64,000 bases of DNA from Oscillospiraceae bacterium NTUH-002-81 (GCA_032620915.1 CP136052.1:3108001-3172000); one strand, 5' to 3'. Positions 1 through 9,357 are shown, numbered from the stretch's first letter. Numbers and translations are program-made. The notes: generated by a model not told the origin, from the letters alone.

Positions 1-92
1 GCCGTCAGCCATTTCAGCCGTGTCACCGTATTGTGGTGGCTGAGACAGCCGTAAGCGTAGAGAATCTTCTTTTCTTTCATACTCAGTGTCAT
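1..92 (-). CDS. Partial hypothetical protein of the conjugative element (3' end outside window)
   Basis: An open frame on the minus strand begins with MTLSMKEKKILYAY and runs off the left edge. The ATG at 92-90 has a good ribosome binding site (GGAGG, 8 bases upstream), which decides this start, although the frame stays open upstream to a stop near 321. Only about 30 residues are visible and they contain a basic, helical stretch with no recognisable domain. It lies in the mobile-element block, so it is probably element cargo. Function unknown. Confidence 0.35.
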   Translation of the reverse strand, partial: MTLSMKEKKILYAYGCLSHHNTVTRLKWLT

Positions 93-382
93 AATGATTT
101 CCTCCATTTCTTTGCTGCGGAGCCATGCGCCCCGCATGATAAACTTGTTTCCTGTCCGCCGGTCTGCCTGCAAGCCGCTCCTGCCCGGAATTTCTCCCGG
201 CGTATCGGCCTCTTTGGTGTGCTCGATTTCTGTCCTGGCGTCACTTCCCCGGAGGCCATACCCCTTGCAGCCGGTCATTCGATTTTCAAGGTTCTGTGCC
301 TGTCTGCAAGAACCAGTTTACCGAAAAAAGAGGCCCTTTCCCGTATATCCAAAACGTCGGAAAAACGCTCGAAATCCGCATA
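93..382. other. Gene-free stretch between the left-edge frame and the XRE regulator
   Basis: About 290 bases hold only overlapping short frames. On the minus strand an in-frame extension of the left-edge gene is open here, without a ribosome binding site at its upstream ATG codons. I see no repeat, RNA gene or terminator. Confidence 0.3.
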
Positions 383-411
383 TTTCCACGCTTATGGAAT
401 CGTGCTATAAT
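383..411 (+). promoter_or_regulatory. Putative sigma-A promoter of the XRE regulator
   Basis: A perfect TATAAT at 406-411 is preceded at 17 bases by TTTCCA (383-388, 4 of 6 matches to TTGACA). The gene starts 43 bases downstream behind an AGAGGGGG ribosome binding site. Confidence 0.45.
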
Positions 412-453
412 GGGTGTAATCACTGAAAAAGATAACGAGAGAGGGGGCTTTGG

Positions 454-1302
454 ATGTACGCAAAGCTGACAATCCCGGAGCGGCTCAAAGACCTGCGGGT
501 GGTGGACAAGCACCTGACGCTGGAACAACTGGCGGAGCAGACCGGCCTGTCTAAATCCGCGCTGGGAAAATACGAAACCGATGACTACAAGGACATCAGC
601 CCGTTTGCGATTGCAACGCTGGCGGACTTTTACGGCGTGTCCACCGACTATCTGATGGGGCTGACGGAAAATAAAAATCACCCAAACACAGAACTTCAAT
701 CTCTGCATCTGAGTGATGATATGGTGGAACTTTTGAGCAGCGGCAAAATCAACAACCGGCTTCTCTGCGAACTGGCTGCCCACCCGAATTTCCGGCGGCT
801 GATGATAGATATGGAAATCTGCATCGACCAGATCGCCAATATGCGGGTGGAGCAGATGAATCTGGTGTTGGAGGCCACCCGGCAGACCGTCATGAGCAAG
901 TATGCGCCCGGAGAGGATGACCTCTATATGCGGACGCTGGAACTGGGGCAGGTGCAGGAAAGCGATTTTTACAGCCATGTCATGCACGATGATCTGGACA
1001 GCATCGTCCGGGACATCCGGGAAGCACACCGCAAGGACAAGACCACCGCCGACCCGCAGCCCACGCTGGATGACGTCAAGGAAAAGTTTGAACAGGCGCT
1101 CGAACAGGGCAGCCAAGAGGAAGTGGTAATCCACGAATTTTGCGACAGAATGCAGATACCCTTCGAGAAGATTTCCTCAGAGGACTTCTCTGCATTTTTG
1201 CGGATACTGAGCCTGTCCAAAATGCTCAAAAATCCCAACAACATGAGAGGAAAGGCCAAGCCGCAGCCGTACTATGCGCCCAAGCGGAAGAAACGCAGAT
1301 AA
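454..1302 (+). CDS. XRE-family helix-turn-helix transcriptional regulator
   Basis: The protein has 282 residues. Residues 5-66 form a Cro/C1-type helix-turn-helix (LTLEQLAEQTGLSKSALGKYE, then a helix ending STDYLMG), as in repressors of conjugative elements. The remaining 210 residues are charged and helical, without a domain I can name. It is the only plus-strand gene in the first 18 kb, has its own TATAAT promoter and an AGAGGGGG ribosome binding site, and is followed by a hairpin, so it is a single-gene unit. By position and type it probably controls transfer or maintenance functions of the element; the target is not visible. Confidence 0.85.
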   Translation: MYAKLTIPERLKDLRVVDKHLTLEQLAEQTGLSKSALGKYETDDYKDISPFAIATLADFYGVSTDYLMGLTENKNHPNTELQSLHLSDDMVELLSSGKINNRLLCELAAHPNFRRLMIDMEICIDQIANMRVEQMNLVLEATRQTVMSKYAPGEDDLYMRTLELGQVQESDFYSHVMHDDLDSIVRDIREAHRKDKTTADPQPTLDDVKEKFEQALEQGSQEEVVIHEFCDRMQIPFEKISSEDFSAFLRILSLSKMLKNPNNMRGKAKPQPYYAPKRKKRR

Positions 1303-1306
1303 CAGG

Positions 1307-1339
1307 AAAGCCGCCCAATCTGTACCGTTGGACGGCTTT
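1307..1339 (+). terminator. Hairpin after the XRE regulator
   Basis: Arms AAAGCCGCCCAA and TTGGACGGCTTT pair with one mismatch around an 9-base loop, directly behind the stop codon. There is only a short T tract, so it may be a weak or bidirectional terminator. Confidence 0.5.
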
Positions 1340-1382
1340 CGACCCGTTTGTGGGCGGAATAAAATATGTGGTTATACATCCG

Positions 1383-1685
1383 TTAGCTGACCGTTTTCAT
1401 CAGCTTTTTCATAAACTTCCAGAGACGGATGCCATCTTTGAGGCCCAGCCGGTAAAAGAAGCACTCGCTTTCTGCACCAGAATCGAAAATAGAATCACAG
1501 TAGTGTCTTACAGCGTCCTTCTGTTCCTCAGACAATGCGCTGATTGCTTTTTCATACTCGTTTTCCAAGCGAAGGCAGTCCTCTTTTTTCTCCGTGCCGG
1601 TTTCTGCCTCCCGCCACTTAGCAAACTGGCTCTGCATCCGCTCCTGAATCATCAAATCAACCAATTTTTCTATATCTGTACCCAT
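1383..1685 (-). CDS. Small hypothetical protein of the conjugative element
   Basis: A 100-residue acidic, mostly helical protein (start MGTDIEKLVDLMIQERM) with a central EKAISALSEEQKDAV segment and a C-terminal YRLGLKDGIRLWKFM segment. No catalytic or metal-binding motif is visible and no signal peptide. It follows the 60-residue gene at 1698 by 12 bases in the same direction, so both are probably co-transcribed with the TnpV-like gene. Such small proteins are common cargo of Clostridia integrative elements; I do not recognise the function. Confidence 0.55.
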   Translation of the reverse strand: MGTDIEKLVDLMIQERMQSQFAKWREAETGTEKKEDCLRLENEYEKAISALSEEQKDAVRHYCDSIFDSGAESECFFYRLGLKDGIRLWKFMKKLMKTVS

Positions 1686-1697
1686 AAGCGCCCCTCC

Positions 1698-1880
1698 TTA
1701 TGCTGGGCGGATATAATTCCGGTATGTTTCCAGGACGGAATCTGACACACCGCTTTTATATACTTTGCGGATGTCGGAGATTTCCTCTTGCTTCAGCAGT
1801 TTCAGCCATTTCAGCAGCTCAGCCCTGCCGTTGGCAAAGTTACAATAACGCCCATCGGCGTATTCGATACGGTATCTCAT
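1698..1880 (-). CDS. Small hypothetical protein
   Basis: A 60-residue protein starting MRYRIEYADGRYC. It sits between the TnpV-like gene (14 bases away) and the 100-residue gene (12 bases away), with a GGAGG-like ribosome binding site in front of the ATG. The tight spacing in one direction supports a real gene, but no family is recognised. Confidence 0.5.
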   Translation of the reverse strand: MRYRIEYADGRYCNFANGRAELLKWLKLLKQEEISDIRKVYKSGVSDSVLETYRNYIRPA

Positions 1881-1894
1881 AGACAGGCACCTCC

Positions 1895-2272
1895 TTAAAC
1901 AAAAATCATCTCAGAGAGGATGATTTCCTCTGCTCGGCTGCGAATGCTGTTCATGCCCCCGACCCACGCAAGCTGGTCACGGGCTTTCAGTTCCTCGGTG
2001 ACACCCTCCGCCTCCTGCATCTGCGAGACGATACACGCCAGCCGGTCAGCGGCCTGTTCGTTCAGGTCAGCAAGATATGTCCAGAGTTTTCCCGACAGAA
2101 GCAGGGCATTGTACTGGCCGGGCCGGTGTTCTTGCAGAAACGCTTTGTGCATCCGGCCCCACCGCCCAATGGGGCGGCTTTCCTCCGGTAGCTCCAGATC
2201 GGGGATGTAGTAGTCTCCCACCAGCGTGTAGCTGATTCCGTTTTGATGGATTTTCTTTGGTAAATGCTCCAT
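1895..2272 (-). CDS. tnpV: TnpV-family transposon-encoded protein
   Basis: This 125-residue protein carries the features I associate with the TnpV family: an N-terminal YTLVGDYYIPDL strand, a central IGRWGRMHKAFLQEH segment, then LYNALLLSGKL-like helix and a C-terminal WVGGMNSIRSRAEE. TnpV proteins are carried by transposons and conjugative elements of Clostridia; their role is not known. It has an AGGAGG ribosome binding site and heads a group of three small genes. It lies right against the truncated end of the virD4 gene, which suggests that it came in with a second mobile segment that replaced the rest of virD4. Confidence 0.65.
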   Translation of the reverse strand: MEHLPKKIHQNGISYTLVGDYYIPDLELPEESRPIGRWGRMHKAFLQEHRPGQYNALLLSGKLWTYLADLNEQAADRLACIVSQMQEAEGVTEELKARDQLAWVGGMNSIRSRAEEIILSEMIFV

Positions 2273-2324
2273 GTTCGACCTCCTGTATTCAGTTATTTCA
2301 GAATCCAGTTGATCGTGTCCCTGT

Positions 2325-2662
2325 TCATGATAAATTCAAGGCAACTGAACTCTTCACGAACAAGTATGGCATATCATGCCCAACTTTTTGGTAATTGGTG
2401 CCGTAGGATGGGCTATTACCTCTGGTATCGGAAGTGTTGTACAGATCAATCGTTTCTTTCCCCAGTGCCTGATTCAGCTCTTTCAGCGTAGTCGGCTCCG
2501 AACCGCCAAGAAAAATACGGGAATCCATATTGCCGATGATGGTATCGGCATTGTCCTTGTAGATTGCCTTCAACTGGCTCTGTGCCTGAAGCACCAGACA
2601 CGCCGAGATTTCTCTTGATCGGATGGTGGCTACCAGCTTTTCCAGATTCGGAATCTGACCAA
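2325..2662 (-). pseudogene. virD4: virD4/traG coupling protein, exon 2, truncated C-terminus
   Basis: The frame continues the coupling ATPase after the group II intron: GQIPNLEKLVATIRSREI, then the QAQSQL sensor-like stretch, then GNMDSRIFLGGSEPTT. Joined to exon 1 the codon at the splice site becomes Ile (ECAN-I-GQIPN), which restores the usual family sequence. The match to the family stops after TNYQKVGH; the last 16 residues are unrelated and end at 2325. The normal protein has roughly 100 more residues here. The gene therefore seems broken by a junction with the TnpV segment, independent of the intron. Confidence 0.75.
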
Positions 2663-2715
2663 ATAGTGATAGGTAAGCCTCTGGTGTTACCACCTCGGGC
2701 TTTTCCCCCACTCCA

Positions 2716-2749
2716 CACCGTGCGTGATAGTTTCCCATCACACGGCGTT
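2716..2749 (-). ncRNA. Group II intron domain V
   Basis: A 34-base hairpin has the expected arrangement: a lower stem of GCCGTG paired with CACGGT, a two-base bulge region and a GGAAAC-type tetraloop capping GTGATG/CTATCAC. The catalytic triad position reads CGC. It lies about 50 bases from the intron 3' end, the usual place. Confidence 0.7.
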
Positions 2750-2762
2750 CCACCGACTAAGA

Positions 2763-4681
2763 TTACATTTTAGTGCCTATATAGTCCTCGAATTGTATTT
2801 CTTCCAACTCCCTGTATTTTCGGAGTTTGTTTATTTTTTCTTGCATTTCCACGGTCAATGTTAAATTCTGCAACAGTTTCTTTATTACTTTATTTTCTGT
2901 TGCATCAACCAATTTTGACACATCTTTGGATAAAATTATCAAATTCCTATATGTGTCATTTCGCTCACCTTTGCACGGTTTTATGTGTATACATACCATG
3001 TCTGTTATTGACAGGGCATTGTGTGTTACTGCACATTTTCCTTTTTGTGCTATATACCTTGAAAGGGCATTATCTGCCATCTCCAAGGTCGGATAAAGAT
3101 GTGCATTTCCCATCATATATTTCATAACATCATAACTGATACAGTTTTCGATGTCTGAATACTTCCTCACATATTTATTGACTTCCCGCCTTTTGTATTT
3201 TGGATATTCATACGCCACATACCCTACTGGAATAATCATTCTTCCTTTTATCCATCGGAACTGCTTTGACTTTCCATACTTTTGTTGGATAAATTTACTG
3301 GTTATCTCACCCGTTTTTGTTATCGGAAAACATCGGTTATTGTGGTTCATACCGTTACTTTTCCCATTCACTTTATAGGCGATTTCTGCAAAATCTGCTG
3401 ATACCATTGTTGCCATACAATAATAATTGTGCATACCCATAACCATTGAATTGTAAAGACTTATGTTTTTATCAATTTCGCTTTGCTTGCTTGGATTTTT
3501 GATATCTTTCCAGACAGTCCGCAGCTTATTGATAACCTTATCTTTACTTTTGTCGGCTATATGTGAACGGATTATCCATTTATCACCTTTTGGAACAACT
3601 TTAAATTTGATTCCAAGAAAAGTTGTATAGTTCTTACGCAAGTTTGTGATTCCAGATTTCTCATCACTTGTTTGCAGATGTAAATGTTCTGCAAGCCATA
3701 GTTTTGTTGCATACATGGCTTTCTTAGCTGTTACATAGTCCCGACAGAATATCTTAAAATCGTCTGCATACCTTACGATGTACATTTCTTTAAGTTCTGT
3801 CTTTTCCCTCAGCTTTTTCCACTTTGGTGACCTGTCTATTGTGAGGATATTTCCCTCCTTATCAGTCCTGTAAAATTCCAGTCCGGATTTTCCATCTTTG
3901 ACTTTAAACATCTCCCATTGATTAGCAATCCACCAGTCCAGCTCATTCAATACTACATTTGCAAGAAGTGGGGATAAAATCCCCCCTGTGGTGTACCTGT
4001 TTCCGGGGTAATTACAATGTCATTAAACAGGATTTCTGCTTTTAGCATCTGTTTGATTATCATAATCAGTTTCCTGTCCTGTATTCCAAGTCCCCACAAC
4101 TGCCGAATCAGCTTATTATGGTCAATATTGTCAAAGAATCCAACAATGTCCACATCTACTACAAAATGCAGATTTTGCAACTGTGCCATTTTATAGCATT
4201 GAGCAATCGCATTTTGCGTTGACCTGTATGGTCTGAACCCATTATTTCGTTCATGAAATTTTGCTTCACAAATCGGTTCCAGTATTTGCAGAATACATTG
4301 CTGTATCAGTCTATCCCATATACTTGGGATTCCTAATGGTCTGGTTTTTCCATTGTCTTTTGGTATTTCTACACGCCGGACCTTTTTAGGCTGATAAAAG
4401 TTCAATTTATTTCTGACGGTTTTAATGACCGTTTCGATTGGGAGTGACTGAATTTCTGTTATTGTCTTCCCATCTGTTCCAGGGGTTTTGCTCCCGTTAT
4501 TTTTGCAGATATTCCGATATGCAAGTATGATATTCTGCTCTGATACTATCAGGGGCATAAGCCTGTCAAATTTATTACCTTTCAGACTGCCTTCATATAA
4601 CTGATATCCAGTTTCTTTTGCGTCATATCTTTCTGCATTTCTTTCTGCTTTATTTACAATTCGTTTTGCCATAGTAACCAA
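2763..4681 (-). pseudogene. ltrA: Group II intron reverse transcriptase/maturase, frameshifted
   Basis: The first 242 residues (4681 to 3953) hold reverse transcriptase blocks including TRPLGIPSIWDRLIQQ, FVVDVDIVGFFDNIDH and the start of TPQGG. The next frame (3950 to 2763) continues with LNELDWWIANQWE, the catalytic YADD box, the maturase X domain and an HNH-like C-terminus (CAVTHNALSI ... HIKP). Together they make about 640 residues, normal for an LtrA-type protein. The break falls in a run of six G (3981-3986 on the plus strand as C); seven G would give the consensus TPQGGILSPLLANV. So either the gene is a pseudogene or one base was missed. The first His of the HNH signature seems replaced by Ile. 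Confidence 0.85.
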
Positions 4682-5469
4682 CTCCTTATTGGAGAATGAT
4701 TTTTTCTTCGTCTCACCTCGACAGCTATGAAAATCTCCATTTGGTGATTACTATATAGACATAAAGGAAATCTTAGTATCGGCTTGTGGCTATCCCTCCA
4801 CCGCTTATTATCACGGTTTCATCGGTACTGTGCCACTACTCTCACAACCATAAATGTGCTTATTGTAGAAAGGATTCCTTTATACCTTTCCTTTTCGACA
4901 CAACTACGGTACTTTGTCACTGATACAGTCAGTTCCCGTATTGGTTGCTTTCCACGTTCCACATAACTTAGGATTGTTGTCACTTAGGTCATTCCTTTAG
5001 CCCTGCAAGTATTATCTTTATAGATACCTGTGTCCTGTAAACACAGAGGGTATTTCATACTAACAACTTTTACTTTACCCCACTTGCGTACCTACTGGTA
5101 CACTGGCATTTCTGCCAGCCATTCGTTTAGAGCCGTACATTCGGAATTTTGTCAGACCGCCTTACTGGTCATTCTAACCATATGGCAACCCCACCCGCAC
5201 TGTCACACACAGCTTGTACCTCTACAAACCTTTCCTCACCTTGCAGTGTTAGGGTGTGCTTCGCACGACTTCCCCGAGCTTATAACCTTAATCGTCTGTA
5301 TCCGACTAACGCTATTCGGAGTATTAGTGAATTCCCTTCAGGGCGTTACCCCTTCATTTGAAATTTCAGTTATGCAGTTCTCTAAAACCACATTTATTAA
5401 ATTATTTGTGACTTTAGGCTACGCTTTTGTCGGTTATTCCCACCGTTTTCGGCGTAGAACGTGTCACAC

Positions 5470-6703
5470 TGTTCGCACACTCATCAATCAGGCAGCGCAC
5501 ATGCACCGGCAATCTGCCGCCGTAGACATCATCCGCTTTCTCGCACAGCAGGTTAAACAGCTGTGTATAGATCATGGAAATCAGGAAATTAAAAGTCGGG
5601 TCTGTATCGCTCATAATGAGGAACAGAGCCGTTTTCTTATCTCCCACCGTATCCAGCGACAGCTCATCGTACATAGTGATATCACGGACTTCCTCAATAT
5701 CGAAGGGAGCAAGACGTGCGCCGCAGCTCACCAGAATCGACTTTAAGGTCTTGCCCGCCGCCAGCTTGAACTTGGCATATTGGCGAACAGCAAAGTGGTT
5801 CGGTTTTTTCTTTTTCAGAGCTTCAAACATCTGATCCACTGGATTCTGAAAGGTTTCATCATCCTCGCGTACTTCCATCGCATTCAGGAATTCAATCAGC
5901 GTTGCAAAGTTCTGCTCTTCCAGCGGTGCCTCATAGTGGATATAACCAATCAAAGCACAATACAGCAAGGTCTCTGCCTTCGTCCAGAATTCGTCACCGG
6001 CCTTGCCGTCCCCTTTGGTGTTGGCAATGAGGGTTGTGGTCAGCTTCAAAATATCCTTTTCGCTGTGAATATAGGCGAAGGGATTATAATGCATCGACTT
6101 TCTGAAATTGATGGTGTTAAAGATCCGGATACTGTATCCGTTCTTCAAAAGGGCTTGGCCGCAGTCGATTACGATATCGCCTTTCGGGTCAGTGACCACA
6201 TAGGAACTGTGACATTGTAAAAGGTTGGGTTTAAGCCAAAACCGGGTCTTGCCGCTGCCGGAGCCGCCCACCACCAGCACGTTTTTGTTTCGGGCATTTG
6301 CCGGATTCTTCGGGCGGTTGCCCATCATCAGCCGCTCCGTCCGGGTCAGAATCACATTGTTTGCAAACACTGGATCTTCAAACGGTTCAATGTCTTTCTG
6401 CGTACCCCAACGAGCAGAGCCATACTCCATGCCATGGCGATATTTCTTGGCATTTTTGCCTTTCAGGTACACAGCAATCCGCAAACCCGCTCCGCAGCAC
6501 ACACCAATCAGCAAATCCATCGGATGCAGACTTGGCATCGGATTGGAAAAGGCTGCACCCAGGGCAGAAAGAAAGCCGAGGAGCTTTTCAGACATGTCTG
6601 CGCCCTCGGCAATTCTCCACGCTTCTCCCAGATTGGTACATACAAGACCGGCAATGAAGTACGGCAGGTTCAGGAGCAGCTGCTTCTTTGTCTTATTACT
6701 CAT
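5470..6703 (-). CDS. virD4: VirD4/TraG-type conjugative coupling protein, exon 1
   Basis: This exon encodes about 411 residues of a type IV secretion coupling ATPase, which brings relaxosome DNA to the conjugation channel at the membrane. Two N-terminal hydrophobic segments (residues 10-27 and about 55-75) are followed by a Walker A box (VVGGSGSGKTRF), TDPKGDI, and the Walker B region ending LIDECAN where the intron begins. It overlaps pcfB by 4 bases (ATGA), so the two are translationally coupled. Without splicing the frame runs 18 codons into the intron. Because exon 2 is truncated, transfer function is doubtful even after splicing. Confidence 0.88.
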
Positions 6704-7182
6704 AGATCACGCTCCTGACTTTTGTGGCGAACCTTATCCGGAAGAATTGCAGCAACCAGCTCTTTGAGCTTGTTAAGCTGCTCCAGAGCACTCGGTTTTT
6801 CCTTTGTTTTCAGCTTTCGGTTGGTGAATTCCTCAAAAGCGGAAGTCAGTGCATCCGCATCCTTCGCCTTAAAGAACACCGTGTACTTGGGTGGCATTAC
6901 ATTTTGGTCTTTCGTAATGGCATAATCCACACCATATTTCCGTGCCACCTGTTCAAAGCCTTTCAAATCCGTTTTCTCAATGGGGATACTGCTGACTCCC
7001 TGATTCTGACCGATCAGTTCTTTGATGCTCTGCTTTCCAACCGGCAGCTGCGCTGTTTTCTGAGCCACCTTTGCCTGATGGTGCCGTTTCCACGCATTAT
7101 AGCCATTCACGATGGTGCGAAAGGTCAATTTCGTGGTGCTGATTGCCAGATTGACGGTACGATTTTCAACTTCTTCCTGCAT
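6700..7182 (-). CDS. pcfB: PcfB-family conjugation protein
   Basis: A 160-residue protein starting MQEEVENRTVNLAISTTKLT, the typical opening of PcfB (DUF3801) proteins, with the middle core FEQVARKYGVDYAITKD and YTVFFKAKDADALTSAFEEF. PcfB is an accessory factor that works with the PcfC/VirD4 coupling protein in enterococcal and Clostridia conjugative elements. The gene ends inside the start codon of virD4 (ATGA overlap), the same order as in those elements. No membrane segment is seen. Confidence 0.82.
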   Translation of the reverse strand: MQEEVENRTVNLAISTTKLTFRTIVNGYNAWKRHHQAKVAQKTAQLPVGKQSIKELIGQNQGVSSIPIEKTDLKGFEQVARKYGVDYAITKDQNVMPPKYTVFFKAKDADALTSAFEEFTNRKLKTKEKPSALEQLNKLKELVAAILPDKVRHKSQERDL

Positions 7183-7200
7183 GAATCTCCGCCTCCTTCC

Positions 7201-7842
7201 TTACAAACTGTCCCGGTCCGGTGCAGGTTTGCTCTTTTCTTGGGGCTTTGCAGCCTTTTCCTCCATCTTCTTCAGCATGTCATCCGGAACCGGAATCGCC
7301 ATGATGCTGTGACCCATACGAACGAACATCTGGGGCTGATGGAACTGTTCCTCAAATTTCTGCATCTGCTCCGAAGTCAGAGAACCAAAGTCATCCTCTG
7401 TCAGCCCTACCACCAGAAAATCACCGGCATAAATGTCCTGCATATCCCCGTCTTCGGTGTAAATCGCACGGTTCAGCGGCAAGCCATTGATTTTACCGGA
7501 TTCATTCAGAATAATGGCCACTTCATCCTCAAATGGATAGGTTACTTCAATATCGCCGCCGACCATTGCCTGCAAATCTTCCAGCTCCGTGCCAACGCTG
7601 ATTTTCTTCGGGTAGGCGTTGGGCTGCACCAGCAGCACATCCATTGTCCTGGTCTCTGCCAATTCATGTTCTCCCACGGTCTTGAAATCCACATCGGTGA
7701 AATCGCCGGAATCCAGAACATAGTCCTGATTGTTCCACGCCTGCGTCACCATGCGTTCCGCATCTTCCTGTGAGGCAGCTTCCACGGAAACCTTTCTCTG
7801 GAGAGTCTCTGTAATCTCCACATCAAATTTCTTCATAGGCAC
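7201..7842 (-). CDS. DpnD/PcfM-like and DUF3846 two-domain protein
   Basis: The 213-residue protein has two parts. Residues 1-50 (KKFDVEITETLQRKV ... AWNNQDYVLDSGDF) resemble the DpnD/PcfM family found in conjugative elements. Residues 70-150 (LLVQPNAYPKKISV, VTYPFEDEVAIILNESG, PLNRAIY, DIYAGDFLVVGL) have the pattern of DUF3846. The C-terminal tail is Lys/Glu/Pro rich. Neither domain has an assigned activity. It lies between pcfB (18 bases downstream) and a small gene 4 bases upstream, in the transfer/maintenance operon. Confidence 0.7.
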   Translation of the reverse strand: MPMKKFDVEITETLQRKVSVEAASQEDAERMVTQAWNNQDYVLDSGDFTDVDFKTVGEHELAETRTMDVLLVQPNAYPKKISVGTELEDLQAMVGGDIEVTYPFEDEVAIILNESGKINGLPLNRAIYTEDGDMQDIYAGDFLVVGLTEDDFGSLTSEQMQKFEEQFHQPQMFVRMGHSIMAIPVPDDMLKKMEEKAAKPQEKSKPAPDRDSL

Positions 7843-7846
7843 CTCC

Positions 7847-8353
7847 TTAGATCAGGCGCAGTGCCGGAACCAACTCGCCGCCAATGGAAACCACCGTCAG
7901 GTTCTCGTTCACATAGTCGATGGTGCGTTCCAGCGTAAACAGATTGATGCTGCATTCGTTGCCGTTCTGGTCGATTTCCGAAACCTCCGCAGCTCCCAAC
8001 AGATAGCGGGTTCTGTCAGTCTCGATCACATCGCTCTTATCATAATGGAGAAGCAGTTCCCCATCTGCCACCAGATCAGCCTCCATCTCATCGTAAACAT
8101 CCTCAAAGATGTCTCGACTGCCAGCCTCGGTCAGAAGTTCGCCGCCAGCCCCCGGCAGGATCACCATCACAATGCGTTCCTTCGGGTGATCTTCACGGAT
8201 TGCCTCCAACATCACCCAGTTATGAAGCATCGCAATGGACTTCTCAAACATGGAATCATCCATCGGATTCGGCTGCGATGCACCATTCGGGCAGTTCTTG
8301 CAATCCATGCTGCACACTGCGTTGTTCTGATTCTTCTTAAAGTTCATCATCAT
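7847..8353 (-). CDS. Hypothetical protein of the conjugative element
   Basis: A 168-residue acidic protein. The N-terminus has a cysteine pattern (CSMDCKNCPNG) that could bind a metal; the rest is a mixed alpha/beta sequence (RIVMVILPGAGGELL, LLHYDKSDVIETDRTRYLLG) without a recognised family. It lies 13 bases after parB and 4 bases before the DpnD/DUF3846 gene, so it is part of the same operon. The spacing and a clear ribosome binding site (AGGAGA) support it as a gene. Confidence 0.6.
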   Translation of the reverse strand: MMMNFKKNQNNAVCSMDCKNCPNGASQPNPMDDSMFEKSIAMLHNWVMLEAIREDHPKERIVMVILPGAGGELLTEAGSRDIFEDVYDEMEADLVADGELLLHYDKSDVIETDRTRYLLGAAEVSEIDQNGNECSINLFTLERTIDYVNENLTVVSIGGELVPALRLI

Positions 8354-8366
8354 AAAAATCTCCTTC

Positions 8367-9278
8367 TCATCGTTCCATATCTCGTTGTTTACTTCGCTGC
8401 CACTTTTCCAGCAGCCGGATAATCGTGTCCTGCATCTGCTTCGGCGTATAGGATTTCGGGAAATACTTCCGAAGAACCTCGTTTTTAATCGTCACATGGT
8501 CAAGCTCATCCTTTTTGATTTCATTCATCACTTCACACATGGCATCCAAGGTGCAGTCGCCCTCCTGCGAGAGCTTTTTCAATCGCTGTGCCTGCGACAG
8601 GGATGGGGATGCCTGTGCATAGTCCATTGCCTCCAGAAATTCTTTCTGTTCGGACGGTTTCAGGTAAGACAGCTCTACCGCCGGATTAAAGGCGATTTTC
8701 TTCTCATCCACCATGTCCAGAATTTCTGGAATCAGGTTGGTAAGGCGGATAAAACGCTGAACTTGCGTTTTACTTTCGTTCGCATCATCAGCTAACTGGT
8801 TCACAGCCCACGACTTCTGACCAACTTGGTCAGAAGTTAAATCTCCGCGTTGTCCCTGATGCTTCATCGCTTCCAACTTCATCTTGTAGGAAAACGCTCT
8901 CTCGCTGGGAAGGATATTTTCCCGCTGCAAGTTGCTGTCCACCATAAAGATGATTGCTGCATCATCGTCCATTTCCTTGACGATGACCGGCACCGTCTCC
9001 AAACCTGCCAACTGCGCTGCATGAAGCCTGCGGTGTCCCGAAAGGATTTCAAATCCGCCTTCCGGGTCAGGCCGTACAATCAGCGGTGATACCACACCGA
9101 TCTGCTTGATGCTCTCCACGGTCTGTTCCATCAGCTCATCGTCCAGCACCTTAAAGGGATGACCTTCAAAGGGATGCAGGTCAGAAAGCGGCATCTCCGT
9201 CCGCTTCTCCTTAGCCGCAGCGTCGGCAGCTGAGCCACTGCGGTTTTCTGTTGTAATACTGGTTTTTGCTTTTGCCAT
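8367..9278 (-). CDS. parB: ParB/RepB/Spo0J-family partition protein
   Basis: The 303-residue protein has a ParB N-terminal nuclease-like domain at residues 28-120 (LHPFEGHPF, VVSPLIVRP, ILSGHRRLHAAQLAG, NLQRENILPSERA). A helix-turn-helix region follows (WAVNQLADDANESKTQVQRFIRLTNL) and the C-terminus is helical. Family members bind parS-like sites and use CTP; the GHRRLHA motif lies in the CTP-binding box. No parA partner is seen here. In conjugative elements such solitary ParB proteins are common and may stabilise the excised circular form. Confidence 0.88.
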   Translation of the reverse strand: MAKAKTSITTENRSGSAADAAAKEKRTEMPLSDLHPFEGHPFKVLDDELMEQTVESIKQIGVVSPLIVRPDPEGGFEILSGHRRLHAAQLAGLETVPVIVKEMDDDAAIIFMVDSNLQRENILPSERAFSYKMKLEAMKHQGQRGDLTSDQVGQKSWAVNQLADDANESKTQVQRFIRLTNLIPEILDMVDEKKIAFNPAVELSYLKPSEQKEFLEAMDYAQASPSLSQAQRLKKLSQEGDCTLDAMCEVMNEIKKDELDHVTIKNEVLRKYFPKSYTPKQMQDTIIRLLEKWQRSKQRDMER

Positions 9279-9357
9279 TCAGCTTCTTAACCTCCTTCCA
9301 GCGGTGATAGATGTCATTCTTACCTGCGAAAAACGCCTTTTTTGCCTTGCACTTCAT
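9211..9357 (-). CDS. Small basic protein between dnaC-like gene and parB
   Basis: A 48-residue, strongly basic frame starts with an ATG that overlaps the stop codon of the DnaC-like gene (ATGA at 9357-9354) and ends 68 bases inside parB in another frame. The sequence begins MKCKAKKAFFAGKNDIYHRW and ends with a CRRCG. Translational coupling and position suggest that it may be real, but a short overlap frame can arise by chance. Confidence 0.35.
   Translation of the reverse strand: MKCKAKKAFFAGKNDIYHRWKEVKKLNGKSKNQYYNRKPQWLSCRRCG

Larger units (their letters stand above)
2663..5469 (-). mobile_element. Group II intron inserted in virD4
   Basis: The intron spans 2807 bases. Its 5' end reads GTGTGAC (fits the GUGYG consensus) directly after the exon codon AAC-A, and its 3' end reads CACTAT. 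Removing it joins GCG AAC A with TT GGT CAG, giving an intact reading frame through the conserved coupling-protein motif. Domain V is visible at 2716-2749 and domain VI between it and the 3' end. The 790 bases upstream of the maturase gene would hold domains I to III. The intron lies in the sense orientation of its host gene, as needed for splicing. Confidence 0.88.
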
